Below, in pieces: positions 1 to 8,174 of a stretch of 64,000 bases of DNA (position 1 is the stretch's first letter; every line of letters starts with the position of its first letter). Source of the stretch: Hymenobacter sp. BRD128 (lineage in GTDB: Bacteria > Bacteroidota > Bacteroidia > Cytophagales > Hymenobacteraceae); NCBI RefSeq assembly GCF_013256625.1, contig NZ_CP053908.1, positions 4,464,001-4,528,000 of the forward strand, given 5' to 3'. The notes below the pieces were generated by a model. The model ran no database searches and was not told where the DNA came from. It saw only the letters and a program-made list of their open reading frames with translations. Both the position numbers and the translations under genes were made by a program.

Positions 1-83
1 CGGCGGAGCAGCACCAGCAGTTTATGGCCAAGCACGCCGAGCAGGAAAAGCAAATGGCAGCCCAAGGCATCAAGCTGAAATAA
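1..83 (+). CDS. C-terminal end of an unidentified protein (partial)
   Basis: An open frame enters from the left edge and ends at a TAA at 81-83. The 26 visible residues are rich in Gln, Lys, Glu and His and end in GIKLK, consistent with a charged helical tail. No family can be recognised from this fragment. A strong hairpin terminator follows 37 bases downstream, which supports this being a real gene end. Confidence 0.6.
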   Translation, partial: AEQHQQFMAKHAEQEKQMAAQGIKLK

Positions 84-120
84 TCAGCCGCAGCCGAGGC
101 TGGCCACTTGGCTGGCTATT

Positions 121-168
121 ACCAAACCAAAAGAGCCGCGGCAACTGCCGCGGCTCTTTTGGTTTGGT
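121..168. terminator. Bidirectional intrinsic terminator
   Basis: Perfect inverted repeat with 22-nt arms (121-142 and 147-168) around a 4-nt loop. The stem has a GC core and A/T-rich outer ends (AAAAG / CTTTT), so it can work in both directions. It lies between the partial gene on the left and the convergent aldo/keto reductase gene. Confidence 0.85.
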
Positions 169-196
169 GGGTTTGGTGCCGGCTACAGTGGTGGGG

Positions 197-1141
197 CTAG
201 CCTTGCAGCTCGGCTACGTCAGCCGGGGTCAGCTGCACCTCCAGCGCCTTCAGCAGCTCCTGCACCTGGGCGGGGCTGGTGCCGCTGGCGATGGGCGCCG
301 TGATGCCGGGCGCCTGCATCAGCCAGGCCAGGGCCACCTGCGCCTGATTTACGCCGTGGCGCTGGGCCACTGCGTCCAAGGCTTTCAGAATCTTAAAGCC
401 CTTGTCGTTGAAATACTTCTGGCCGATGCCCGCGCCGCGTGGGCTCTTACTGAGGTCGGCCTCGGTGCGGTACTTGCCGGTGAGGAAGCCCGCCGCCAGC
501 CCGAAGTACGGGATGACGCCGATGCCGCTGGCCTGCACGATGGGCAGGTCGTCGTGCTCAAAAGTCTCGTGGGCGTAGAGATTATACTCGGGCTGGAGGC
601 TCTCGTAGCGCGGCAGGCCATGCTGGGCGGCGTCGAGGGCGGCTTGCAGGCGCGCGGGCTTGAAGTTGCTGGCCCCGATGGCGCGGATTTTTCCCTCCTT
701 CAGCAATTCGGCGTAGGCTTCGAGCGGCTCGGTTACGGGCAGGCTCTCGTCGTCTTTGTGGCTCTGGTAGAGGTCGATGTAATCGGTTTGCAGGCGCTGG
801 AGGCTAGCCTCCACGGCTTGCTTGATGTAGGCTTTCGAGAGGCCTTTTTTGTCGGGGGCCAGCTCCATGCCGACTTTGGTAAAAAGCAGCACGTCGTCGC
901 GCCGGCCGCGCTGGGCCAGCCACTTGCCAAGCACGGTTTCCGACTGCCCGCCGCCGGCGTGGCCGGGCACCCAGGCCGAGTACACGTCGGCCGTGTCGAT
1001 GGCATTGCCGCCGCCCGCCACGAAGGCATCGAGCACGGCGAAAGAGGTTTTTTCGTCGGCCGTCCAGCCAAATACGTTGCCGCCCAGCACGAGCGGAGTA
1101 ATATGCAGGCCCGAGTGGCCGAGTTCACGTTGCGTTGCCAT
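197..1141 (-). CDS. Aldo/keto reductase family oxidoreductase
   Basis: A 314-residue protein of normal length for NAD(P)H-dependent aldo/keto reductases with a TIM-barrel fold. The four catalytic residues are visible: Asp49 (in NAIDTADVY), Tyr54, Lys89 (LLFTKVGM) and His128 (YQSHKDD). The N-terminus (ELGHSGLHITPLVLG) and the TGKYR loop are typical of the general-stress/YghZ-like soluble branch. It probably reduces aldehydes or ketones in the cytoplasm, but the substrate cannot be read from sequence. ATG start at 1141. It stands alone, convergent with the gene at the left edge and sharing its terminator, and divergent from the next gene. A TACTTTTC box about 10 bases before the start is a possible -7 element. 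Confidence 0.9.
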   Translation of the reverse strand: MATQRELGHSGLHITPLVLGGNVFGWTADEKTSFAVLDAFVAGGGNAIDTADVYSAWVPGHAGGGQSETVLGKWLAQRGRRDDVLLFTKVGMELAPDKKGLSKAYIKQAVEASLQRLQTDYIDLYQSHKDDESLPVTEPLEAYAELLKEGKIRAIGASNFKPARLQAALDAAQHGLPRYESLQPEYNLYAHETFEHDDLPIVQASGIGVIPYFGLAAGFLTGKYRTEADLSKSPRGAGIGQKYFNDKGFKILKALDAVAQRHGVNQAQVALAWLMQAPGITAPIASGTSPAQVQELLKALEVQLTPADVAELQG

Positions 1142-1585
1142 TTATAAGGTGGAAAAGTAAGGGGAGCTCCTATAACCGCGGGTCCCGCGTTTTGTGCGGC
1201 GGGGGCCTTGGTGAGCAGGTGGCCCGCCTAGGTATTTCTACCTGATTTATCTTGGGTTGCGAGGCATCCGCACGGAGCTGACCCAAAGTTGAAATCAGCG
1301 CCCCACCAGCAGTTTGGGCGAGTGTTAAATACCAAGCGAAAGGCTAGTACTTTGGTGACATAGCAGGTCTTATTTCTTCTAAATCAAGGGTTTTCGATGG
1401 TGGGGGGCTAGCCAGGATTGCGGCCCCCCACGCCCCACGTCGCACTGCTGCGGGCGCTTAAGCAGCGGGCTAGCTGGCGCGCCGCCCCTACGTTTGTCCG
1501 CAGGAGTGTTTTAGTATCACCAGCTATTCATAAAAGTTGGCTTATTCTTGCCTACTCATTTCTCATTTCTTCCTTTTTTTTACGT
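1142..1585. other. Intergenic stretch between divergent genes
   Basis: About 440 bases between the aldo/keto reductase and the T9SS cargo gene. It contains short homopurine and GC-rich runs and a locally A/T-rich stretch before 1586 that suits a promoter. No open frame with recognisable protein content, no RNA gene and no clear -33/-7 pair was found. An open frame runs from 1418 into the downstream gene, but its first 56 residues do not look like a protein. Confidence 0.5.
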
Positions 1586-2743
1586 ATGAAAGCACTCCTA
1601 CTCTTGCCGTGCTTGCTGGCGACTGGCCTCACGGCCGCTGCCCAAACCCCCATCACGCTCACGCAGAGCAATTTTCCGGCCCTGCCCACCACGGTGGAGC
1701 TGTATAATACGGCCAGCATTACGGGCGTGATGGCACCTACTGTAGGTGCCAACCAGACCTGGAACTACAGCAACCTCACGGCCACGGGCCAAACCACGGC
1801 TACCTACAACGCGCCGAGCGCTACGCCCGCCTTTGCCGGCACCACCCGCACCTACAACTACACGCTGCCGCTGGGGTCCTTCCAGGTGAAAGGCGTTGAG
1901 TCGCAGGCCCTGACGGCCACGGGCCTGACCTACCTGGGCTATACCATTCCCACGCAGCGCTTCGGGCTGGGCACCCTCACCGGCGCCGCCACCGACTCGC
2001 TGGTGGTGCCGATGCAGTCGGTAGCGGTGGGCGCCACGCTGATGGCTTTCCCCACTACCACCGGCACGGTCACTAAAAATTTCTACCGCTCGGGCACTAC
2101 GGGGCTACTGACCGTGGGCCTGGTAGCCCTCAACAAAACGCCGCTGCGCCTGGTGCAGCGCGTGAGCAGCACCGACAGCGTGGCCGGCTACGGCACCCTG
2201 CGCGTGCCCGTGGCTGGCGGCGCCTCGGCCAGCCAGGTGCTGCTGGTGCGCAGCCGCGTGGTGGAAGTCGACAGCTTTTACCTGGCGGGCCAGCCGGCGC
2301 CGGCCGTGCTGCTGGGCGCGCTGGGCGTGACGCAGGGCACTGTGACGCGCTCCTACTACGACAATTTTTACCGCGCGGGCTCGTCGCAGCCGGTAGCGGG
2401 CTTCACCTACACCTCGGCCAGCTACCAGACGCTGCAAAGCGCGTTCTACTCGCGCGAAAGCACCCTGCTGGCCACCCGGCCCAGCCTGGCCGCCGCCGTG
2501 GGCGGACTCTCGGCGTATCCTAACCCGCTGGCGCAGGGGCCGCTCGTGCTGGCAGCTGGCAATGGCTCGCGGGCGGCCGTGGCCCTCAGCGTGCGCGACG
2601 TGCTGGGCCGCCAGCTGGTGGCCGGCAGCGGCACGCTGGGCCAGCCTACCGCGCTGCTTTCGGGCCTGCCCCAGGGTAATTACCTACTCGAAATCACCGC
2701 TGCCGATGGCCAGCGCGCCGTGCAGCGCATTACGGTGCAGTAG
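1586..2743 (+). CDS. T9SS type A sorting domain-containing secreted protein
   Basis: A 385-residue protein starting with a Sec signal peptide (MKALLLLPCLLATGLTAAAQ). I chose the ATG at 1586 because the open frame upstream has no signal sequence, while this start gives a textbook one. The middle is Thr/Ser/Gly-rich beta-strand-like sequence with no domain I recognise. The last 75 or so residues (from LSAYPNPLAQ through DVLGRQL to the GNYLLEI end) are a type A CTD: the YPNP motif, then a beta-sandwich ending in a short basic/hydrophobic tail. The protein should pass Sec and then the type IX secretion system to the cell surface or medium. Its actual function is unknown. Confidence 0.85.
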   Translation: MKALLLLPCLLATGLTAAAQTPITLTQSNFPALPTTVELYNTASITGVMAPTVGANQTWNYSNLTATGQTTATYNAPSATPAFAGTTRTYNYTLPLGSFQVKGVESQALTATGLTYLGYTIPTQRFGLGTLTGAATDSLVVPMQSVAVGATLMAFPTTTGTVTKNFYRSGTTGLLTVGLVALNKTPLRLVQRVSSTDSVAGYGTLRVPVAGGASASQVLLVRSRVVEVDSFYLAGQPAPAVLLGALGVTQGTVTRSYYDNFYRAGSSQPVAGFTYTSASYQTLQSAFYSRESTLLATRPSLAAAVGGLSAYPNPLAQGPLVLAAGNGSRAAVALSVRDVLGRQLVAGSGTLGQPTALLSGLPQGNYLLEITAADGQRAVQRITVQ

Positions 2744-2840
2744 CGGCTGGCTAGGGTCACTTACCGGGGCGGGGCAACCAGCGGGCGCGGGCCGGCGGGT
2801 TGCCCCGCCTTTTTGTGAGCGGCTTTTTGCGGTCGGTGCC

Positions 2841-3788
2841 TCAGTCCTCATTCAGCACTACCAGCAGGCTCTGCACCTCCTGGTTGAGCAGGCGCACGGC
2901 CGATTGCAGCTCGTTGAGCAGGTTGGCGCGCACCGTGAGCTGGTCGGCCGAGTACTGGCCGCCGGGGCCGAAGAGCAGGCTAGCCAGCGCTTGGCCTTGC
3001 TTGGAATCGGGCTTGTCGAGTTGGCCGTAGCGCTGCCAGCGCTGGCGCGTGTTGTGGACAATGCTCGTCTGGCCGCCGTTGCTAAAGGCCGGGTTCGTGA
3101 GCAGATACCACACGCTGGGCGGAAACAGGTCGGCGGCTGGCTGCTCGGCCCACACCTGGGCCAGCAGGTTGCGCGGATGCTCAAAATCAATGGTGTGCCC
3201 GCGCTGGCGCAGTGTGAGCAACCCCAGGCCCGCCGCCAGCAGGCCGCCCCCGATGCCGAAAGCGTACTGCCCCGGCTTATGCTCAATGACGGTAGTGCCG
3301 ATGCCGCTAGCCGCCCCGATGCTGATAGACAGTACGTTGAGGCGCTGGGTGCGGCGGTCGTCCAGATTTTTGAGGTAGCTGGCCACCTGGTCGGCGCGCT
3401 CGCCCTCGCAGTCGAGCTCGGCGGCGAGGCTGGCCACGGTGCTGCTCACCAGCGCCACCTGCGCCGCAAGCAGTTGGCGCTGGCGCAGCACGGCCAGCTC
3501 GGCGGCCGGGCCGGGGTGCTGGCGAGCGGCCTCTTGCCGGGCCAGCAGCGTTTGCAAAGCGGGTAAAATACCGACGGCATTGGCCGTGAGTAAGTTGCGG
3601 CGCGGGTAGCGGGCCAGCAGCGCGGGCGTGAGCGCCGCCTCAAAATCGGCTTGGGGCGCAAAGGCCGGGTTGTAACGGTAGGGCAGGGGCGGGTCGCAGT
3701 AGCCGGCGGCCACGGCCAGGCGCGTGGGCGGGCGGGTGGCGCAGCCGGCCAGGGCCAGCAAGCCGGCCAGTAGGTAGGTTTTCGGCAT
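2841..3788 (-). CDS. Hypothetical lipoprotein
   Basis: 315 residues with a lipoprotein signal peptide (MPKTYLLAGLLALAGC, lipobox LAGC, Cys16), so probably outer-membrane anchored. The central part has long Ala/Leu/Gln-rich stretches compatible with helices, followed by a Gly-rich hydrophobic segment around residues 160-195 (YAFGIGGGLLAAGLGLLTL) that could be membrane-embedded. A final amphipathic helix (NELQSAVRLLNQEVQSLL) ends the protein. I recognise no family. It lies 3 bases downstream of the VOC gene on the same strand, so the two are probably co-transcribed. Confidence 0.7.
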   Translation of the reverse strand: MPKTYLLAGLLALAGCATRPPTRLAVAAGYCDPPLPYRYNPAFAPQADFEAALTPALLARYPRRNLLTANAVGILPALQTLLARQEAARQHPGPAAELAVLRQRQLLAAQVALVSSTVASLAAELDCEGERADQVASYLKNLDDRRTQRLNVLSISIGAASGIGTTVIEHKPGQYAFGIGGGLLAAGLGLLTLRQRGHTIDFEHPRNLLAQVWAEQPAADLFPPSVWYLLTNPAFSNGGQTSIVHNTRQRWQRYGQLDKPDSKQGQALASLLFGPGGQYSADQLTVRANLLNELQSAVRLLNQEVQSLLVVLNED

Positions 3789-3791
3789 ACG

Positions 3792-4196
3792 CTACACTTC
3801 GTAAAATTCCAAGGGCAGGCCGTCGGGGTCGCTAAAAAACGTGAAGCGCCGGCCCGTCAGCGCATCTACCCGCAGGGGCTCGCAGGCCACGCCGTGGCTA
3901 GCCAGGTGCTGCGCCGCCGCCGCCACGTCGGCCACGGCAAAGGCCAGGTGGCGCAGGCCCGCCGCCTCGGGCCGGCTGAGGCGCGGCGGCGGGCTGGGAA
4001 ACGAGAATAACTCGATGAGGTACTGGCCATTCAGCGCCAGGTCGAGCTTGTAGGACTGGCGCTCGGCGTGGTAGGTTTCGGCCAGGATTTCCAGCCCCAG
4101 CACCTCGGTGTAAAACCGCTTCGAGCGGGCGTAATCGGTGCAGATAATGGCGAGGTGGTGCACGCCCAGCAGGGGCAGCTTGGCAGGAGCAGTCAT
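3792..4196 (-). CDS. VOC family protein (glyoxalase/bleomycin-resistance fold)
   Basis: 134 residues, the normal length for a single-subunit vicinal oxygen chelate protein of the GloA2/YaeR type. Visible are the start of the first module (GVHHLAIICTDYARSKRFY), a central Glu in YLIELFSFP, and the second module (LRHLAFAVADV, then FFSDPDGLPLEFYE). The paired His and Glu positions fit a metal site. Substrate unknown; the subgroup is usually annotated as a lactoylglutathione-lyase-like protein. The ATG is preceded by CTTTG only 4 bases away, a pattern shared with other genes here and suggestive of a leaderless transcript. First gene of a likely two-gene unit with the lipoprotein. Confidence 0.85.
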   Translation of the reverse strand: MTAPAKLPLLGVHHLAIICTDYARSKRFYTEVLGLEILAETYHAERQSYKLDLALNGQYLIELFSFPSPPPRLSRPEAAGLRHLAFAVADVAAAAQHLASHGVACEPLRVDALTGRRFTFFSDPDGLPLEFYEV

Positions 4197-4318
4197 GCCG
4201 CAAAGAACGGGCGGGCGCGCCGGCTAGCCCGGCGCTGCAACGGTGCGCAGCCCGCGCCGTCTTTCGGCCCTGCCGAAACCAGTAGCCCCCGCCACGGGGC
4301 GCTGCGGGCTTGGGTAGC

Positions 4319-4326
4319 TACTTTTG
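4319..4326 (+). promoter_or_regulatory. Candidate -7 promoter box of the M1 peptidase gene
   Basis: TACTTTTG fits the Bacteroidota -7 consensus TAnnTTTG. It ends 28 bases before the ATG at 4355. No matching -33 TTTG is visible at the expected distance. Confidence 0.45.
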
Positions 4327-4354
4327 GCTTCGTAGCCTAGTCTATTCTTTTTTC

Positions 4355-6367
4355 ATGAAAAAACGCTTTCTTGCCCCGCTGCTGGCCGGCGCGGCCGTCC
4401 TGCTGGCCGGGGCTGCCCAGGCCCAGCCCAACGCGCCGGTCCCCACCGGCCCCCTGCCTCCTTATAATGCCCGGGCACTCTTTAACCCCGACTACCTCAA
4501 CCAGGTGGGGCCGGCCACGCGCACGGCCGGCGGCCAGCCCAGCGCCACCTACTGGCAGAACGCGGCCGACTACCAGATTGCGGCCAGCCTCGACGACAAG
4601 GCGGCCCGCGTGACCGCCAGCGTCACCATCACCTACACCAACAACAGCCCCGACGCGCTGCCCTTCGTGTGGGTGTACCTCGACCAGAACCTGTACCGGG
4701 CCGACTCGCGCGGGTCGGCCACGACGCCGGTGGCGGGCAGCCGCTTCGGCAACGGGGCGCGCGGCTTTCAGGGCGGCGACTCGTTGCAGACGGTCAACAT
4801 TGAGCTGCACGGCAAAAAAATGAAGGCCAATTACCGCGTGCAGGATACGCGGATGCAAATCATCCTGCCCGAACCCATGAAGCCGCACGGCGACAAGCTC
4901 AAAATCAGCATCGCCTACGGGTTTAATATTCCCGAATACGGCTCCGACCGGCTCGGCCGCCTCAAGACCCAGAACGGCGAAATCTTTGAGGTGGCGCAGT
5001 GGTACCCGCGCATGGCCGTGTACGACGACGTGGAGGGCTGGAACACGCTGCCCTACATGACGGCCGAGTTTTACCTCGAATACGGCAATTTCGACTACAC
5101 CATCAACGTGCCGGCCAACCTCATCGTGGGCGGCTCGGGCCAGCTCGTGAACCCCACCGAGGTGCTCACCGCCGCCCAGCAAAAGCGCCTGGCCCAGGCC
5201 GCCGGCTCGGACCAGACCGTGATAGTGCGCGGCCCCGATGAGGTGACGCAGGCCGGCTCGCGCCCCAGCGGCCGAAACGGCCGCCTCACCTGGCACTTCA
5301 AGTGCCAGCAGGCGCGCGACGTGGCCTGGGCCGCGTCGTCGGCCTTCGTATGGGATGCCGCCAAGATGAACCTGCCCAGCGGCCGCAAGTCGCTGGCCAT
5401 GTCGCTCTACCCGGTGGAAGCGGCCCAGGACACCGCCTGGAGCCGCAGCACCGAGTACGTGAAAAAGAGCATCGAATTCAACTCGAAGCAGTGGTACGAA
5501 TTCACCTACCCGGTGGCCACCAACGTGGCCGGCGTGGTGGGCGGCATGGAGTACCCGGGCATCGTGTTTTGCGGCGCGAAGGCCCGCAAAGGCCAGCTAT
5601 GGAGCGTGACCGACCACGAGTTTGGTCACAACTGGTTTCCGATGATTGTGGGCTCCAACGAGCGCAAGTACCCGTGGATGGACGAGGGCTTCAACACCTT
5701 TATCAACATCTTATCCACCAAGAACTTCAATAACGGCGAGTATAAGGCTATCGAGGACGTTGAAACCCGCACTACGCCCGGCATCGTGCGGGCGCTGCAA
5801 GACCCCAATATGGACACGCCCTACACCGTGCCCGACGTGACGCAGGCCCGCAACCTGGGCTTCGCGGCGTACTCCAAAACGGGCTTCGGCCTGTACCTGC
5901 TGCGTCAGGAAATCCTGGGCCCCGAGCGCTTCGACTACGCCTTCCGCAGCTACATCCGGCGCTGGGCCTTCAAGCACCCCACGCCGCGCGATTTTTTCCG
6001 CACCATGAACAACGTGGCCGGCGAAGACCTGACGTGGTTTTACCACGAGTGGTTTTTCGAGAACTGGCAGCTCGACCAGGCCGTGAACTCGGTAGCCTAC
6101 GTGAACCAGGACCCCAGCAAGGGCGCGCTCATCACCATCGAGAATAAAGGCCAGATGGCCATGCCCGTGACGGCCGAACTCACGGAGGCTAGCGGCAAAA
6201 AAACCACCGTGCACCTGCCGGTCGAAATCTGGCAGCGCGGCGGCACCTGGACTTTCCGGGCCAACACCACCACGCCGCTCACGCAGGTAGTGCTCAACCC
6301 CACCAACCTGCTGCCCGACGCCAACCGCTTTAACAACACCTGGCGGGCCCTGAAGCTGCCCGAATAG
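4355..6367 (+). CDS. M1 family zinc metallopeptidase (aminopeptidase), exported
   Basis: 670 residues. The ATG at 4355 gives a signal peptide (MKKRFLAPLLAGAAVLLAGAAQA); the frame extends 15 residues upstream without one. The zinc site is HEFGH at residues 421-425 followed, 18 residues on, by Glu444 in MDEGFN, the HExxH-x18-E pattern of gluzincins. The GGMEYPG segment upstream is the equivalent of the GxMEN exopeptidase motif. The N-terminal half is the beta-sheet domain of M1 enzymes. It probably removes N-terminal residues from peptides in the periplasm. Monocistronic, with no strong terminator seen. Confidence 0.93.
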   Translation: MKKRFLAPLLAGAAVLLAGAAQAQPNAPVPTGPLPPYNARALFNPDYLNQVGPATRTAGGQPSATYWQNAADYQIAASLDDKAARVTASVTITYTNNSPDALPFVWVYLDQNLYRADSRGSATTPVAGSRFGNGARGFQGGDSLQTVNIELHGKKMKANYRVQDTRMQIILPEPMKPHGDKLKISIAYGFNIPEYGSDRLGRLKTQNGEIFEVAQWYPRMAVYDDVEGWNTLPYMTAEFYLEYGNFDYTINVPANLIVGGSGQLVNPTEVLTAAQQKRLAQAAGSDQTVIVRGPDEVTQAGSRPSGRNGRLTWHFKCQQARDVAWAASSAFVWDAAKMNLPSGRKSLAMSLYPVEAAQDTAWSRSTEYVKKSIEFNSKQWYEFTYPVATNVAGVVGGMEYPGIVFCGAKARKGQLWSVTDHEFGHNWFPMIVGSNERKYPWMDEGFNTFINILSTKNFNNGEYKAIEDVETRTTPGIVRALQDPNMDTPYTVPDVTQARNLGFAAYSKTGFGLYLLRQEILGPERFDYAFRSYIRRWAFKHPTPRDFFRTMNNVAGEDLTWFYHEWFFENWQLDQAVNSVAYVNQDPSKGALITIENKGQMAMPVTAELTEASGKKTTVHLPVEIWQRGGTWTFRANTTTPLTQVVLNPTNLLPDANRFNNTWRALKLPE

Positions 6368-6513
6368 GCCCGTGCGCCGCCGGGCTAGCCCGGCCCGGTC
6401 CTTTGCCCAATCCACGGCACTCGCGGAGTTTTCCACGGGTGCCGTGCTGGCTTATAGCGCGGCCGGCCCGCGTCTTACTGGCAGTAACTTGCTATTATAT
6501 AGAAAGCAGAGAA

Positions 6514-6666
6514 ATGATGCGCAAGCTTGCTGTGCTGCTGCCGGTTGTGTTTTTTGCCTGGTCGGGGTCGGCCGCCGAGGGTGGCAGCGGTGCCGCTAGC
6601 CCAGCGCAGCCGGCACCGCCGCTGCCGGCCGGCCGGCGGTGGCTAGGCTCGTTCGTAAGCTCGTAG
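6514..6666 (+). CDS. Possible small exported peptide
   Basis: A 50-residue frame beginning at one of two adjacent ATGs (6514 or 6517), with a basic start and hydrophobic core (RKLAVLLPVVFFAWSGSAA) that looks like a signal peptide, then a Gly/Ser/Pro/Ala-rich tail. An A-rich TATATAGAAAG stretch precedes it. No family is recognised, and low-complexity tails arise easily in GC-rich DNA, so this is tentative. It is convergent with the amylase gene ending at 6719. Confidence 0.3.
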   Translation: MMRKLAVLLPVVFFAWSGSAAEGGSGAASPAQPAPPLPAGRRWLGSFVSS

Positions 6667-6718
6667 CTGCCGCGCCAATCGGCCGGCAGCGCCTGGCCTT
6701 CGACGAGGGTTGGCGCTG

Positions 6719-8074
6719 CTAGTCGCGGGTGCGCAGCACGCGCCAGCCGTGGGCCGGCACGGTGCGCGCCTTGGCCTGGGCCAGCGTGCACTGCTCGCCG
6801 CTGAACACGTCGAACAAGCCTTTTTGGGGATTGATAAGTGTTTTCTGGCCCGGTAGCGCCAGCGGCTCGACCGTGGCATTGATGAGCACAACTACCGCCG
6901 AGCCATTCTTTTCGCGCACGAAGCCGTAGAGCCCAGCCGGCCCGGCCAGGCGCTGAAACTGGCTGCCGGGGTCGCCGTTGCGCAGGGCCGGGTGGCGCTT
7001 TTTAAGCTGCAACAGCTTGGTGTAGAAGTCTTGCAGCGGCAGCTCGGCCCAGTCGATAGGGTCGCGCTCGAAGAAGGCTAGCCGGCGCTTCAGCCCCGCC
7101 TCCTGGCCACTATACAGCATGGGCATGCCCGGCAGCAGCGCCGCGAGCACGGCAAAGGGCAGCGCCAGCGGCCCTAGTCGCTCGTACTCGGTACCGTCCC
7201 AACTATTCACGTCGTGGTTGCTGGTGAAGTGCATGAGGTAGGTGGTGGGCGGGTACTTCTCGCGCTCGGCGGCCAGGTAGGTGTCGATGTCGGCCAGGCT
7301 GGCCTTGCCCTCGGCGATGTGGTCGAGCAGGTAGTGCAGGCGCAGGCCAAAGCTCATGTCGAAGGCCCGCTCCAGCAGCTTGGTGTCGGAATTAAATTCC
7401 TCCCAGGTAAGGCCGCCCGAGGGATACAATTCGTCCCATTCGGCCAGCATGAAAACGGGTTTTATGGCTTCCAGCGCGGGCCGGGCCTCGTCCCAGAAGT
7501 CGGTGGGCACCAGCCCGGCCACGTCGCAGCGGTAGCCATCAATGTCAGCCTCGCGCACCCAATACGTGAGCGCCTCAATCATGTAGGCGCGCATTTCGCG
7601 GTTGGTGTAATCGAGGGCCACCACGTCGGTCCAGTCGGCCACGGGCGGCACGAGCTGGCCCTGGGCATCGTGCCGGTACCAGTTGGGGTGCTGGGTAATG
7701 AGGGCGTTGTCGCGGCTCGTGTGGTTGGCCACCCAGTCCAGTATCACCTTGAGGCCCAGGGCGTGGGCCGTTTGTACAAGGTGCTGCAAATCGGCCAGGG
7801 TGCCAAACTCTTCGTTCACCCCGAAATAGTCCCGCACCGCGTAGGGCGAGCCCAGCGAACCCTTGCGCCCCACCGCCCCAATCGGGTGAATCGGCATCAG
7901 CCACACGATAACGACGCCCAGCTTGGCCAGCCGTGGCAGGTGCGCCTCAAAAGCCCGAAAGGTGCCCTCGGGCGTGTAGTTGCGCACATTTACTTCGTAA
8001 ATCGTGGCGTTGGCGGCCCACTCGGGGTGGCGCACGGTGAAGCGGGAGGCTAGCGGATGGTCGGTGTCAGTCAT
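6719..8074 (-). CDS. Alpha-amylase family glycoside hydrolase (GH13), cytoplasmic
   Basis: 451 residues without a signal peptide. The GH13 signatures are in order: conserved region I DWVANHTS, region II GYRCDVAGLVP with the nucleophile Asp, region III FMLAEWDE with the general acid Glu, and region IV FTSNHDVNSW with the transition-state Asp. The C-terminal beta domain ends in GWRVLRTRD. It likely cleaves or rearranges alpha-glucans or maltodextrins inside the cell. It is a clear paralogue of the lipoprotein at 9470-10912 (shared TPEGTFRAFE, GLVPTDFWD and KPVFMLAEWDEL). The two flank an esterase gene on the same strand, so an operon is possible. Confidence 0.92.
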   Translation of the reverse strand: MTDTDHPLASRFTVRHPEWAANATIYEVNVRNYTPEGTFRAFEAHLPRLAKLGVVIVWLMPIHPIGAVGRKGSLGSPYAVRDYFGVNEEFGTLADLQHLVQTAHALGLKVILDWVANHTSRDNALITQHPNWYRHDAQGQLVPPVADWTDVVALDYTNREMRAYMIEALTYWVREADIDGYRCDVAGLVPTDFWDEARPALEAIKPVFMLAEWDELYPSGGLTWEEFNSDTKLLERAFDMSFGLRLHYLLDHIAEGKASLADIDTYLAAEREKYPPTTYLMHFTSNHDVNSWDGTEYERLGPLALPFAVLAALLPGMPMLYSGQEAGLKRRLAFFERDPIDWAELPLQDFYTKLLQLKKRHPALRNGDPGSQFQRLAGPAGLYGFVREKNGSAVVVLINATVEPLALPGQKTLINPQKGLFDVFSGEQCTLAQAKARTVPAHGWRVLRTRD

Positions 8075-8111
8075 GGAGGCCTGCTAAGCGTAGCAAAAAA
8101 TACCTGTACGC

Positions 8112-8133
8112 GGCACCCCGGCGCCGGGGTGCC
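8112..8133. repeat. 22-bp perfect GC palindrome
   Basis: Two 11-nt arms (GGCACCCCGGC and its complement) with no loop, in the 100-base gap between two minus-strand genes. It could fold as a hairpin at the end of the esterase transcript, but no T-run follows on that strand. It may be an mRNA-stabilising or attenuating structure. Confidence 0.6.
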
Positions 8134-8174
8134 CAGCCGGGGCGGGCCCTACCCCCTGGCTGCCGCACAAGGGC

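Noticed and set aside
1418..1585. Longer N-terminal extension of the first T9SS protein
   Set aside because: The added 56 residues are not protein-like, and the ATG at 1586 starts a clear signal peptide.
4337..5296. 319-codon minus-strand frame opposite the M1 peptidase
   Set aside because: The M1 gene is complete and well conserved on the plus strand; the antisense frame has shadow-like composition.
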